Below are positions 44,948-52,782 of a DNA stretch of 64,000 nt, piece by piece. Position 1 is the first letter of the stretch. Each line of letters opens with the position of its first letter. The DNA comes from CAVQYV01 sp963718295 [NCBI: uncultured Methylomirabilota bacterium] (GTDB lineage Bacteria > Methylomirabilota > Methylomirabilia > CAVQYV01). The translations under genes were made by a program, and so were the position numbers. Where the stretch lies: positions 9,176 to 73,175 of the forward strand of contig CAVQYV010000012.1 of assembly GCA_963718295.1 (NCBI GenBank), in the 5' to 3' direction. Below the pieces are notes generated by a model. It was not told the DNA's origin. It saw only the letters and a program-made list of their open reading frames with translations, and searched no databases.

Positions 44948-44984
44948 CAAAAAGCCCTCGAGGCACAGACCTTCCCCGAGGGCT
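44948..44984 (-). terminator. attenuator-like terminator upstream of the Tat SMP-30 gene
   Basis: Minus strand GAAGCCCTCGGGG / CCTCGAGGGCTTTTTGT. It lies 170 bases before the ATG of the SMP-30 gene, so it ends upstream or leader transcripts. The loop (GTCTGTGCC) and end resemble the terminators of cassettes A and B. Confidence 0.55.
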
Positions 44985-45195
44985 TCACCAGTCCTGAAAA
45001 GCTCCCACAGGACTCTCTTTGACTCGCATCGTATCCCTGCTTCCATAATCGCCTGCTTCGGTAAAGGGTCTAAATGAAAGAAGGGGACTTCCAACATTCC
45101 AAGCAATGATGCTTCAAATAACATCAACTATGCGCCGGACGAATTCCATGAAATCAAATGATTACGGCCTCCCCGCCTCATCTTCCCGCAAATAC

Positions 45196-45240
45196 AAAAG
45201 GCACCCTTGATCTTTACACGAACGATCCATGCGGTGCCTC
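45196..45240 (-). terminator. GGCACCG-type hairpin downstream of the zinc dehydrogenase
   Basis: Stem AGGCACCG / GGGTGCCTTTTG on the minus strand, with GATC arms inside. It lies 235 bases after the dehydrogenase stop and about 120 bases after a promoter at 45.36 kb. It may end that leader RNA. Confidence 0.55.
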
Positions 45241-45357
45241 TGGCTACTTCTTTAATCTCACCTCCTGCCGGACTACGGCAACGACTTCGCAGAAGAGAGG
45301 AATTCCGATACTTGATCGAGGGGAAGCCGGCGGGCTCGCGCTTATTTCCCAGATCGG

Positions 45358-45385
45358 AATATACTCCTCTGACCCTCCCTGTCAA
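45358..45385 (-). promoter_or_regulatory. sigma-70-like promoter feeding the 45-kb leader
   Basis: Minus strand TTGACA, 16-base spacer, TATATT, preceded by AAAAAAGTCC as in cassettes A and B. It directs transcription towards the GGCACCG hairpin at 45.2 kb and, further on, the SMP-30 gene. Confidence 0.55.
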
Positions 45386-45473
45386 GGACTTTTTTGGGGG
45401 GCGCGATCCTGATCCCCGGCCGCTGCGCACCTTCCCCCCCGCCCCGTCCGCAACATGCCCGAGCCGCAACACG

Positions 45474-46484
45474 TTAGCTGCAGGCAACCACGGTCTGGAT
45501 GATGCCGCTTCCGGGCCAAAGGAGCTCCTGGAAGGCCTCTTGGATCTGTTCCAGGGGCACGACCTTGGAGATGAGTGGGGCCACCTGAACCTTTTTTTCC
45601 TGCACCAGGGAGAGGCCGATGGCCCAGTCGCTGTTGAGATGGCCATAACAGGCCTTCATCTCCACCTCTCGCGCCACCCACTCCACGGGCAGGCAGTCGC
45701 ACTGCTCCCAGGCGAGGGAGACGACCATCACCCTTCCGCCCATCCGCACCAGCTCCAGAGCCTGCTGGAGGGTCGGCTTCGCCCCGGCGCATTCGAAGGC
45801 GACGTCCGCTCCGATTTCGGTCCTCTTGACGATCTCCTTGACCAGATCCACCACACTGGGATCAAAGGCCTCCCTGGCCCCCAACTGCAGCGCCGTTTCC
45901 CGCCTTACCGGGTCGATCTCGGAGACATAGACCGCCCGGGCGCCCGACAGGGCCGCGCATTGGACGGCAAAAAGGCCGATGGGCCCGGCACCCAGGATCA
46001 CGGCCTGATCCCCCAGTCGGAGGTTCGACAGCCTGGATGCGTGGACCATCACCACCAGAGGCTCGAGGAGAGCGACCTCCAGGTCTGAGACCTCGGTGGG
46101 CACCTTGCAGAGATTCTCGGATTTGACCACCATGTACTCCGCATAGGCCCCGGATCTTTTCTCCAGCAAGCCCCTCTCCTTGGCGCTGAACCGGGGAGGG
46201 AAGTTCGGAAGATCCCTTCCAGGGGTGATCCGCCCGCCCCATCGCGTGACCCGATCCCCTACGGCAAAACCCTTCGCCTCCTTGCCCATCTCGACCACCG
46301 TGCCCACGTACTCGTGGCCCATGATCGCCCCCGGCTTCAGCATCCCAAAAGCATAGCGATGGAGATCGGATCCGCAGATGGCACAGTATTTCACCCGGAT
46401 GAGGACCTCATCCCTTCCCAGGGGCGGAACCGGAACCTCTTCCACTGCCAGGAGTTTCTCCCTCTTGAACACCGCAGCCTTCAT
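45474..46484 (-). CDS. zinc-dependent medium-chain dehydrogenase
   Basis: 336 residues from ATG 46484 (GGAGGGATA precedes). Catalytic zinc: Cys in YCAICGSDLHRY, His-Glu in IMGHEYVGTVVEMG, and Glu in EPLVVMVHASR. Nucleotide fold: VILGAGPIGLFAVQCAALSG. Unlike the enzyme at 15.8 kb, the four structural-zinc cysteines are missing from the lobe (GGRITPGRDLPNFPPRFSA takes their place), a feature of some sugar-alcohol and glucose-type dehydrogenases. Last gene of an aldehyde dehydrogenase - ThDP enzyme - dehydrogenase run on the minus strand. Confidence 0.9.
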   Translation of the reverse strand: MKAAVFKREKLLAVEEVPVPPLGRDEVLIRVKYCAICGSDLHRYAFGMLKPGAIMGHEYVGTVVEMGKEAKGFAVGDRVTRWGGRITPGRDLPNFPPRFSAKERGLLEKRSGAYAEYMVVKSENLCKVPTEVSDLEVALLEPLVVMVHASRLSNLRLGDQAVILGAGPIGLFAVQCAALSGARAVYVSEIDPVRRETALQLGAREAFDPSVVDLVKEIVKRTEIGADVAFECAGAKPTLQQALELVRMGGRVMVVSLAWEQCDCLPVEWVAREVEMKACYGHLNSDWAIGLSLVQEKKVQVAPLISKVVPLEQIQEAFQELLWPGSGIIQTVVACS

Positions 46485-46543
46485 TATCCCTCCTTGACCT
46501 TCACCGCCGCACGATCGCTCTGGCCTTCTGCTTGACGGCGTCT

Positions 46544-48208
46544 CTATTGGGGTGACCACGGGGGGGCGGGGCCCGATTGCGGATCCGTGATGACCTCCAC
46601 CACAGCAGGTCGATCCGCCTGCAGGGCCTTCTCCAGGGCATCCCGAATCTCGTTCGGCCTCTCCACCCGGATGCCCAGGCACCCCATATCTCGGGCGATC
46701 TGAGCGAGACTCACCTCCTGAAATCGAGTCATCTCCTCCCACCCGCCGGAGCGGCCTGCATAGGCCGCTTTGATGCCCGTCCAGCATTGTCTCAGGCAGT
46801 TGTTGTTGTTCACCACGGTGATCGTCCGGAGGTCGCACCGGGAGGCGGTCTCCAGCTCGCTGAGGTGATACCAGAACCCTCCATCTCCGGTGAAACAGAT
46901 CACGGGACGTTCCGGAACCGCACACTTGGCCCCCAGGGCCGCCGGGAAGGCCCATCCCAGCGAGCCCGCACACCGGATGAAGCGCTGCTCCGGATGGGTG
47001 AGGTTCACCATCGTCCCCGTCCAGATCGCCGCGAATCCCGTGTCTGAAACGAGGACGGCGTCGGCGGGGAGGAGGTCGGTGAGTTCCTTGCACAGCCGCT
47101 CCGGGCGCATGGGAATGGCGTCGGAGTTGCGCAGCGGCTCCACCTCGGATCGCCACTCCTCGGTGATTTCACGGGCGTGATCCGCCCATTTCGTCGGGGA
47201 GGCCGTCGGACGAACCCGCTCGGCCAGCCGCCCGACCGTAGCCTTGGCATCCCCCCACAGGGGAACCCGATTGGGATAGCTCCTCCCCAGCTCCCGAGGG
47301 TCGATGTCGATCTGGATCACCGTCGTTCCCGCCTTGGGCACCGCCCAGCTATGGGTCGCCTGGTCCCCGGTGTGGCTGCCGATGAAGAGCACCATGTCTG
47401 CCTCGGAGACGATTCGGTTGGCGCACCACTGGGAGTAGGAACCGACGATACCGACGCTGAGGGGATGGCCGTCGAGGATCACCCCCTTGCCGTTGAGGGA
47501 GGTGGCGACGGGGAGAGAAAGCCTCTCCGCCAGGTTTACGATCTCGGGCCCGGCCGAGGAGGCCATCGCCCCTCCGCCCGCTACGATGACCGCTCGCTCC
47601 GCCTCCTCCAGGAGCCGCGCGGCCTCCTCGATCGCCTTGTCATCCGGCTGGAGACGGAAAGCCGGCGCCCGGGTGAAGGGCTCCTCGACGATCACCTCTA
47701 ACTCTGCCTCGGCAGTATCGATGAGCTCCCCCGCATAGCCCAAGAGGTCCAGGTGCACCGGACCCGGCGCCCCCGAGGTCGTCTCCCGGAAGGCCTGTCG
47801 GAGCAGATAGGGGAGTTGCTCGATGGTGTCCACTCGGACGTTCCATTTGGTGACCGGATCGAACATGGCCTGGTGGAGGATCTCCTGATAGGCATGGCGG
47901 TACTGGGCCAGTGGGGGCTTGAACCCGGTGAGGGCGATGATGGGTGAGCAACCAAGGAAGCCATCCTGAAGGCCGGCAGCAAGATTGGCGGCCCCCACCG
48001 ATTGGGCCATGCAGACAGAGGACCTGCCGCTCGCCCGGGCGTACCCGTCCGCCATGTAGGCCGCGGCCTTTTCCGAGTGGGTCAAGACCCGGTGAATCCC
48101 AATGGCCTCCATCTCCACCAGGCTTCGCCGCAGAATCGCCTCCACCCAGAAGACATGGCTGATCCCGTAACCTTTGAGGGTCTCGGCGATAAACCTCGCT
48201 CCGGACAT
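46544..48208 (-). CDS. thiamine-diphosphate-dependent enzyme, acetolactate synthase-like
   Basis: 554 residues from ATG 48208. Catalytic Glu in LTHSEKAAAYMADGYARASG (about residue 48); central domain with VAGGGAMASSAGPEIVNLAE; ThDP/Mg motif GDGGFWYHLSELETASRCDL ending VVNNNN. It is clearly an acetolactate synthase/benzoylformate decarboxylase superfamily member. No regulatory small subunit follows, and the neighbours are catabolic dehydrogenases, so it is more likely a 2-oxoacid decarboxylase or oxalyl/sulphopyruvate-type enzyme than biosynthetic AHAS. It starts 135 bases after the aldehyde dehydrogenase stop. Confidence 0.88.
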   Translation of the reverse strand: MSGARFIAETLKGYGISHVFWVEAILRRSLVEMEAIGIHRVLTHSEKAAAYMADGYARASGRSSVCMAQSVGAANLAAGLQDGFLGCSPIIALTGFKPPLAQYRHAYQEILHQAMFDPVTKWNVRVDTIEQLPYLLRQAFRETTSGAPGPVHLDLLGYAGELIDTAEAELEVIVEEPFTRAPAFRLQPDDKAIEEAARLLEEAERAVIVAGGGAMASSAGPEIVNLAERLSLPVATSLNGKGVILDGHPLSVGIVGSYSQWCANRIVSEADMVLFIGSHTGDQATHSWAVPKAGTTVIQIDIDPRELGRSYPNRVPLWGDAKATVGRLAERVRPTASPTKWADHAREITEEWRSEVEPLRNSDAIPMRPERLCKELTDLLPADAVLVSDTGFAAIWTGTMVNLTHPEQRFIRCAGSLGWAFPAALGAKCAVPERPVICFTGDGGFWYHLSELETASRCDLRTITVVNNNNCLRQCWTGIKAAYAGRSGGWEEMTRFQEVSLAQIARDMGCLGIRVERPNEIRDALEKALQADRPAVVEVITDPQSGPAPPWSPQ

Positions 48209-48343
48209 CCTGGATTTCTCTCCGCGTTCCAAGGGAACCTCCCATCGTAAGGGGTCTGTAAGAAGGGCAGATAGGGCCCAGGGAGCCCTCTGGGGGCAGG
48301 GCAAGAGGACCTCCCGGGAAAGGACGGAAGGACGCTGGGGGGT

Positions 48344-49879
48344 CTATCCCCGCTCGGGCATGGAGATCATCCCATCCCAGGTGTTGAGGACCTTGCACTC
48401 TCGAACCTCCTCCTCGGAGAACCAATGGGCGGTGACGCTCTTCAGCTCGGTGAAGAAGCGCACGCCGTCCATCCCCATGGTGTGGAGATCACCGAAGAAT
48501 GAGGCCTTGTGGCCGGTGAAGCCGAAGACTCCCAGGGGCACGGGGATGCCCACGTTGATCCCCACCATCCCGCCGTGGGTGCGCTTGACGAACTCCCGGG
48601 CGAAGTAGCCGTTCTGGGTGTAGATGACGGACCCATTGCCGTACTCGATGGCGTTCATCAGGGCGAGGCCTTCCTCGAAATCCTTCACCCGCTTGACGCA
48701 GAGGACCGGTCCGAAGATCTCCTTATCTCCGACGCTCATCCCCGGCTGAACGCGGTCGAAGAGGGCGGGACCCACGTAGAAGCCCTTCTCGTATCCGGGG
48801 ACGACCACCTTGCGACCGTCCAGGACCAGCTGGGCTCCCTCCTGGATCCCCTTCTCGATCCATCGCAGGACGGACTGCCGATGCTCCTCGTTGACGACCG
48901 GGCCCATCTGGGAGGCCTTCTCATACGCCGGGCCGATCTTGAGCTCGGACATGAACTGCTTCAGCAGGGCGACCAAAGGATCGGCGATGCAATCCTCCAC
49001 CACCACTGTGGGTAATGCCATACACCGTTCCCCGGCGCAGCCACAGGCGGAGTTGACGATTCCCCGGGCGGTGCGCTCCAGGGCGCAGTCCCTGAGAACC
49101 AGGGCGTGGTTCTTCGCCTCGGTCAGGGCCTGAACCCGCTTTCCGGCAGCGGCGGCGGTGGCATAGACTCGGAGGCCTACTGCGTTGGAGCCGACGAAGC
49201 TGACCCCCCTCACATCGGGATGGGTGAGCAGGATCTCCGCCTCCTTGCGGCTGCAGGTCACCAGGTTGATCACCCCCTTCGGCAACCCCGCCTCCTGCCA
49301 CAGCTCCAGGATGCGCATGGAGGACTGGGGAACGAAGCTGGCCGCCTTCAGGACGAAAGTGTTGCCGGTGGCAACGCACAAGGGGGCCATCCAGCCCATG
49401 GGGATCATGGCCGGGAAGTTCCAGGGGGCGATCCCTGCGAAGACCCCCACTGGCTGCCGATACTGGGTGGTGTCGTAGCCCGGGGTACAGTTCATCAGGG
49501 CAGGCCCGGTCATGAGATGGGGGATGCCGGCGGCGAACTCAACCACCTCCGTCACCTTCAACACATCCCCCATCGCCTCATCGAGGACCTTCCCATTCTC
49601 TCGCGAGAGGAGATGGGTCAGCTCCTCGAGGTGCTGATCGAGGAGGGCCTTGAGGCGAAACAAGACCTGAACTCTCCGGTTGGGAGCGGTGTCGGCCCAG
49701 GCGGGAAAGGCCTCCTTCGCGGATTGGATGGCGGACTCCACCTCCTGGGCGGTGCACTGGGGGGCGAGGGCGATGACCTCCCCGGTAGAGGGGTCGTAGC
49801 AATCCATGTATTTGCTGGTCTTGGATTCAAGCCATTGCCCGTTCACGCAGTATCTCAGCTTTTTGGGGATTTCTTCCAT
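48344..49879 (-). CDS. mmsA: CoA-acylating aldehyde dehydrogenase, methylmalonate-semialdehyde dehydrogenase type
   Basis: 511 residues from ATG 49879 (GGGAGAGGTCC precedes). Catalytic Cys in GCAGERCMALPTVVV; NAD motif GSNAVGLRVYATAAAAGKRV; GIAPWNFPAMIPMGWMAPLC is characteristic of the MmsA/IolA branch, which makes propionyl- or acetyl-CoA from (methyl)malonate semialdehyde. The usual general-base Glu of ordinary ALDHs is replaced by the LTEAKNHALVLRD region, as in CoA-acylating members. It is the first gene after its own promoter, suggesting a pathway to acyl-CoA with the following ThDP enzyme and dehydrogenase. Confidence 0.93.
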   Translation of the reverse strand: MEEIPKKLRYCVNGQWLESKTSKYMDCYDPSTGEVIALAPQCTAQEVESAIQSAKEAFPAWADTAPNRRVQVLFRLKALLDQHLEELTHLLSRENGKVLDEAMGDVLKVTEVVEFAAGIPHLMTGPALMNCTPGYDTTQYRQPVGVFAGIAPWNFPAMIPMGWMAPLCVATGNTFVLKAASFVPQSSMRILELWQEAGLPKGVINLVTCSRKEAEILLTHPDVRGVSFVGSNAVGLRVYATAAAAGKRVQALTEAKNHALVLRDCALERTARGIVNSACGCAGERCMALPTVVVEDCIADPLVALLKQFMSELKIGPAYEKASQMGPVVNEEHRQSVLRWIEKGIQEGAQLVLDGRKVVVPGYEKGFYVGPALFDRVQPGMSVGDKEIFGPVLCVKRVKDFEEGLALMNAIEYGNGSVIYTQNGYFAREFVKRTHGGMVGINVGIPVPLGVFGFTGHKASFFGDLHTMGMDGVRFFTELKSVTAHWFSEEEVRECKVLNTWDGMISMPERG

Positions 49880-49916
49880 GGACCTCTCCCTTTCCTGGGG
49901 GGATTTTATGTGTGAT

Positions 49917-49945
49917 CCAATATGCCATTTCCGATAACCCGTCAA
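49917..49945 (-). promoter_or_regulatory. sigma-70-like promoter of the mmsA-ThDP-dehydrogenase operon
   Basis: Minus strand TTGACG, 17-base spacer, TATTGG, ending 37 bases before the mmsA ATG. It is immediately beside the stop of the C45 peptidase gene. Confidence 0.5.
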
Positions 49946-49985
49946 GGGATTTCTGGAACGACCGTCGCAGCGAAGGGTGGCCCTC

Positions 49986-51293
49986 TCATTGGCTCGGGAC
50001 AAGGAAGGAAACCGGAACGACGGTGAAGGTGGGATCGGGAATGGGCTTTGGGCTGGCGTTGCGGAAGAATACCTCCAGGTGGAATGAGTGGGGTTCAAAG
50101 AGGATGATCTGCTGCGTCGCCCCGTTGTAGATGTCCCCGCTGAAGGAGCCCGGGTAGCTCCCTGGATGGCTCCTATCGTAGTAAGTGGCGATCTCTCTAA
50201 GCTCGCTGAGGGTCACCTGGCCCACCTCACCCTGCTCGCGGTGCTCCAGTTTCTTGGAAAGCTCGGATCGGATCTTTGCCCATCTCGAATCCGATCCGCT
50301 TCCCCACCAGTTTCCCTTCAGGAAGAAACGGTTGACGGCAGCCACGGCGTGGGGGAACTCCCAGGCGACCCCCTCGCCTAACTCGGACTCCGCGCCTCTC
50401 AGAGCGCGCATGCCGCCCTCCCCCAAATTGTTCTCCAATACCCCTGCCCTCTTCGAGTCGGCCAAGAAGACCTGGTGACTGAAGGCGTACGGCTGCCGGC
50501 TCAGGTATGCCGCCACCTCCTCCAAGGTGCGGAAATGCTCCAGGGCGTATCGAATGCCCATGGTGATCGACCCATAAGACCCAGATTGGAGATCGATCAT
50601 CGGAGAGGGGCCCGCGGCGAGGAGGGCGGCAAAGACGCCATCCTCATTGAACGCCGTCCCGGCCATGACACTGAAGGCACCTGCGATATTGACTATCGAC
50701 CGATTGCCACCCCTTAGGGTGAAGATGAAGGTGCCCTTGCGGGGATACCAGTCGACCAGCCTCGCGATCATGTTGCTCCCGGTCGCGGAGGCCGGTCCGT
50801 ATACGGAGAGGGCCGAACAGGCTCCGGACATGAGGATGTCCACATAGAGATTGACAAAATAGAGCTCATCCAAAGACAGTCTGCCGTCACCCGGTGCGTT
50901 CACCAGGCCCCCGGACAGCTGCGATGCCATCCCCTCTATCTCCTCCTGATATTCCTTCGGAACCTGAGGCTTCAAGTGGTGAATGGCCTGCATGCGCTTA
51001 TGGTAGGCCTCGCGTCCGATCATTCCCAAGATCCACGCGTCGTAATCCGCCTCGAGGGTCGGGAAGAGGCTGACAAGCCCGCGGGCATACTGGGACCATA
51101 CCTCCCGGTGATCAGCGCCCTCCAGGTCCATGAACACCTCGATGTAGGTATCCCTGGGAGCGATATGGACCGCACCTTCGCCCTGGCCCCTCCAATCTCC
51201 CTGGCCGCTGAGGGCATCAAGGGGCAGGAAGCAAACGAGAAAGAGGAGAACAAGGTGCATCCACGAGGAGGACTGGTTTCTTATGCAGGGCAT
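49986..51293 (-). CDS. exported C45/acyl-CoA:6-APA acyltransferase-like Ntn hydrolase
   Basis: About 435 residues from ATG 51293, with signal peptide SSSWMHLVLLFLVCFLPLDA. Nucleophile region MSGACSALSVYGPASATGS, then MIARLVDWYPRKGTFIFTLR; the Cys is the probable N-terminal nucleophile after self-cleavage. Further motifs NIAGAFSVMAGTAFNEDGVF and FLADSKRAGVLENNLGEGGM fit peptidase C45/phospholipase-B-like proteins that hydrolyse amide bonds (acyl-amino acids, ceramide-like or beta-lactam side chains). The gene ends near the mmsA promoter. Substrate unknown. Confidence 0.82.
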   Translation of the reverse strand: MPCIRNQSSSWMHLVLLFLVCFLPLDALSGQGDWRGQGEGAVHIAPRDTYIEVFMDLEGADHREVWSQYARGLVSLFPTLEADYDAWILGMIGREAYHKRMQAIHHLKPQVPKEYQEEIEGMASQLSGGLVNAPGDGRLSLDELYFVNLYVDILMSGACSALSVYGPASATGSNMIARLVDWYPRKGTFIFTLRGGNRSIVNIAGAFSVMAGTAFNEDGVFAALLAAGPSPMIDLQSGSYGSITMGIRYALEHFRTLEEVAAYLSRQPYAFSHQVFLADSKRAGVLENNLGEGGMRALRGAESELGEGVAWEFPHAVAAVNRFFLKGNWWGSGSDSRWAKIRSELSKKLEHREQGEVGQVTLSELREIATYYDRSHPGSYPGSFSGDIYNGATQQIILFEPHSFHLEVFFRNASPKPIPDPTFTVVPVSFLVPSQ

Positions 51294-51543
51294 CCATTTC
51301 TCCCTTCGGGTCGAGGCATCGAGTCGGAAGTCAGCGACGCATCCCCATTTTCTCATCGGGTCATGAAATTGGTGAAATTGGGGACACATCCCCATTTTCT
51401 CATCAAGTCAGGGGGCTTCACCGCGGAAGGCCGGCCTTGACGAAGTCCTGCACCGCATGTTGGCAATCCTTTTCGTGGAGGAACGGCGCCTGGCTACCCC
51501 CATTGGCGACATCTGGCTGAGTGTCTCCGGTTCCATATTCTCC

Positions 51544-51801
51544 TTAACGATAGGCATCCTTCCGGTGGCCAACCTTCACTATCCAGATTGTAAGCTCATC
51601 ATCTTGAATTGTATACAGAATGCGATATCGACCTTGCCGCAGACGATATCGTTCTAGGCCGGTCAGTCTTTCAGAGCCTGAAGGACGGGGATCCTCTGCA
51701 GGCGATGCGATCCGATTGAGAATTCCTTTCACGTCTTTCTTGGGGATGGCATCGAAGTCTTTTTCCACCGAGGTCTTGAAGAAGAGTTTATATGCGGCCA
51801 T
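51544..51801 (-). CDS. RelE/ParE-family toxin
   Basis: 85 residues. Pattern KLFFKTSVEKDFDAIPKKDV, LTGLERYRLRQGRYRILYTI and IWIVKVGHRKDAYR is a complete RelE-type mRNA interferase, with the basic C-terminal RKDAYR. Start ATG overlaps the antitoxin stop by 14 bases, so translation is coupled. Toxin cleaves mRNA at the ribosome in the family; here the assignment is by sequence and context. Confidence 0.92.
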   Translation of the reverse strand: MAAYKLFFKTSVEKDFDAIPKKDVKGILNRIASPAEDPRPSGSERLTGLERYRLRQGRYRILYTIQDDELTIWIVKVGHRKDAYR

Positions 51802-52021
51802 CCCTTTTCAGCCTCTTGACCATTTCCTCATAGCTGACCAGGGGTTCCTTCGCTCTTTCATCGAAGGCCGCGAGATCCTCAGCGTCCTCGGCAAGGGCTT
51901 CTTTCACAGCTCTGTTCACCAAGTCTGATACTGATGTTGAAGTTTCAACGGCCTTGAGCCGCAACGCTTTGTGCAGATCGGGATCAAGATAGATGGTGGC
52001 GCGTTTCGTCTGTGGTGTCAT
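51788..52021 (-). CDS. ribbon-helix-helix antitoxin (CopG-like)
   Basis: 77 residues. N-terminal RHH domain ATIYLDPDLHKALRLKAVET followed by SVSDLVNRAVKEALAEDAED; C-terminal tail ERAKEPLVSYEEMVKRLKRD binds the toxin. It should repress its own promoter through the palindrome in the promoter spacer. ATG at 52021 follows AAAGGAGGGAACGTC. Confidence 0.92.
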   Translation of the reverse strand: MTPQTKRATIYLDPDLHKALRLKAVETSTSVSDLVNRAVKEALAEDAEDLAAFDERAKEPLVSYEEMVKRLKRDGRI

Positions 52022-52048
52022 GACGTTCCCTCCTTTTGGATCTATGGC

Positions 52049-52077
52049 AGTCTAACATCATAACGTTAAGATGTCAA
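52049..52077 (-). promoter_or_regulatory. promoter with overlapping palindromic operator of the RHH/RelE pair
   Basis: Minus strand TTGACA, 17-base spacer, TAGACT. The spacer carries ACATCATAACGTTAAGATGT (52055-52074), a 20-base palindrome with one mismatched pair, ideally placed for autorepression by the RHH antitoxin. Confidence 0.75.
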
Positions 52078-52208
52078 GATCCCGGAAGCCAGAGATTTCT
52101 CTTGCTAGAGATCGATCTCCCTTATATCATTCGCATGGAACGAATTCCTTGCACTTCAGCGAGAAGACCGACTTTTGGATGGACAAGCATTAGCGGGAGG
52201 CAAAAGCC

Positions 52209-52418
52209 ATGGAGCATGAAATTATCTTTATGGTTCAGGAATCCCCTGAAGGCGGTTATGAAGCTCGAGCTTTAGGTTATCCGATCTTCACGGAGGCAGA
52301 CACCTTTGCGGAGTTGAAGGGAATGTTGCAGGACTCGGTCCACTGCCATTTTGAGCAGAACCAGAAGCCATCCTTGATTCGATTGCATCTCGTGAAAGAC
52401 GAGGTCATCGCGGCGTGA
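52209..52418 (+). CDS. hicB: HicB-like antitoxin, copy 1
   Basis: 69 residues, MEHEIIFMVQESPEGGYEAR then YPIFTEADTFAELKGMLQDS: the partial RNase-H-like HicB fold without a DNA-binding tail. It overlaps the HicA gene by four bases (GTGA), so translation is coupled. The GTG of HicA lies inside its stop region. No promoter is obvious, but AGGCAAAAGCC stands just ahead of the ATG. Confidence 0.85.
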   Translation: MEHEIIFMVQESPEGGYEARALGYPIFTEADTFAELKGMLQDSVHCHFEQNQKPSLIRLHLVKDEVIAA

Positions 52419-52660
52419 AGTTGCCCAGAGATATCGGTGGGGAGGAATTGGCGATCCTCCTCCAAAGATACGGATATCACCTCACTCGTCGGACAGGAAG
52501 CCATATGCGGTTGACCTCCTCAGCTAAAGGCGCAGAGCACCACATAACCATTCCAACGCATCAGTCTATCAGGATTGGTACCTTGAGCAGCATCGTGAAG
52601 GAAATCGCCTCCTATCTCGAGATAGACTGGCAGCAGCTGGCCGCCGACCTCTTCTCCTAA
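52415..52660 (+). CDS. hicA: HicA-family mRNA interferase toxin, copy 1
   Basis: 81 residues with GTG start. Double-stranded-RNA-binding-like fold: GGEELAILLQRYGYHLTRRT then GSHMRLTS, catalytic His in the GSH motif. The family cleaves mRNA and is neutralised by HicB. It ends 123 bases from the converging end of cyclase copy 2. Confidence 0.88.
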   Translation: MKLPRDIGGEELAILLQRYGYHLTRRTGSHMRLTSSAKGAEHHITIPTHQSIRIGTLSSIVKEIASYLEIDWQQLAADLFS

Positions 52661-52782
52661 GTGCCCCCTGATCCATACAGGAGTAAGGATGCAATCCTGC
52701 TCTTGCCTTCCCCTCCATCCAGAACCAATACAAGCACCTTAGCCCCCTATTCCCAACAGGGCACGCCACACCCCATCGAATC

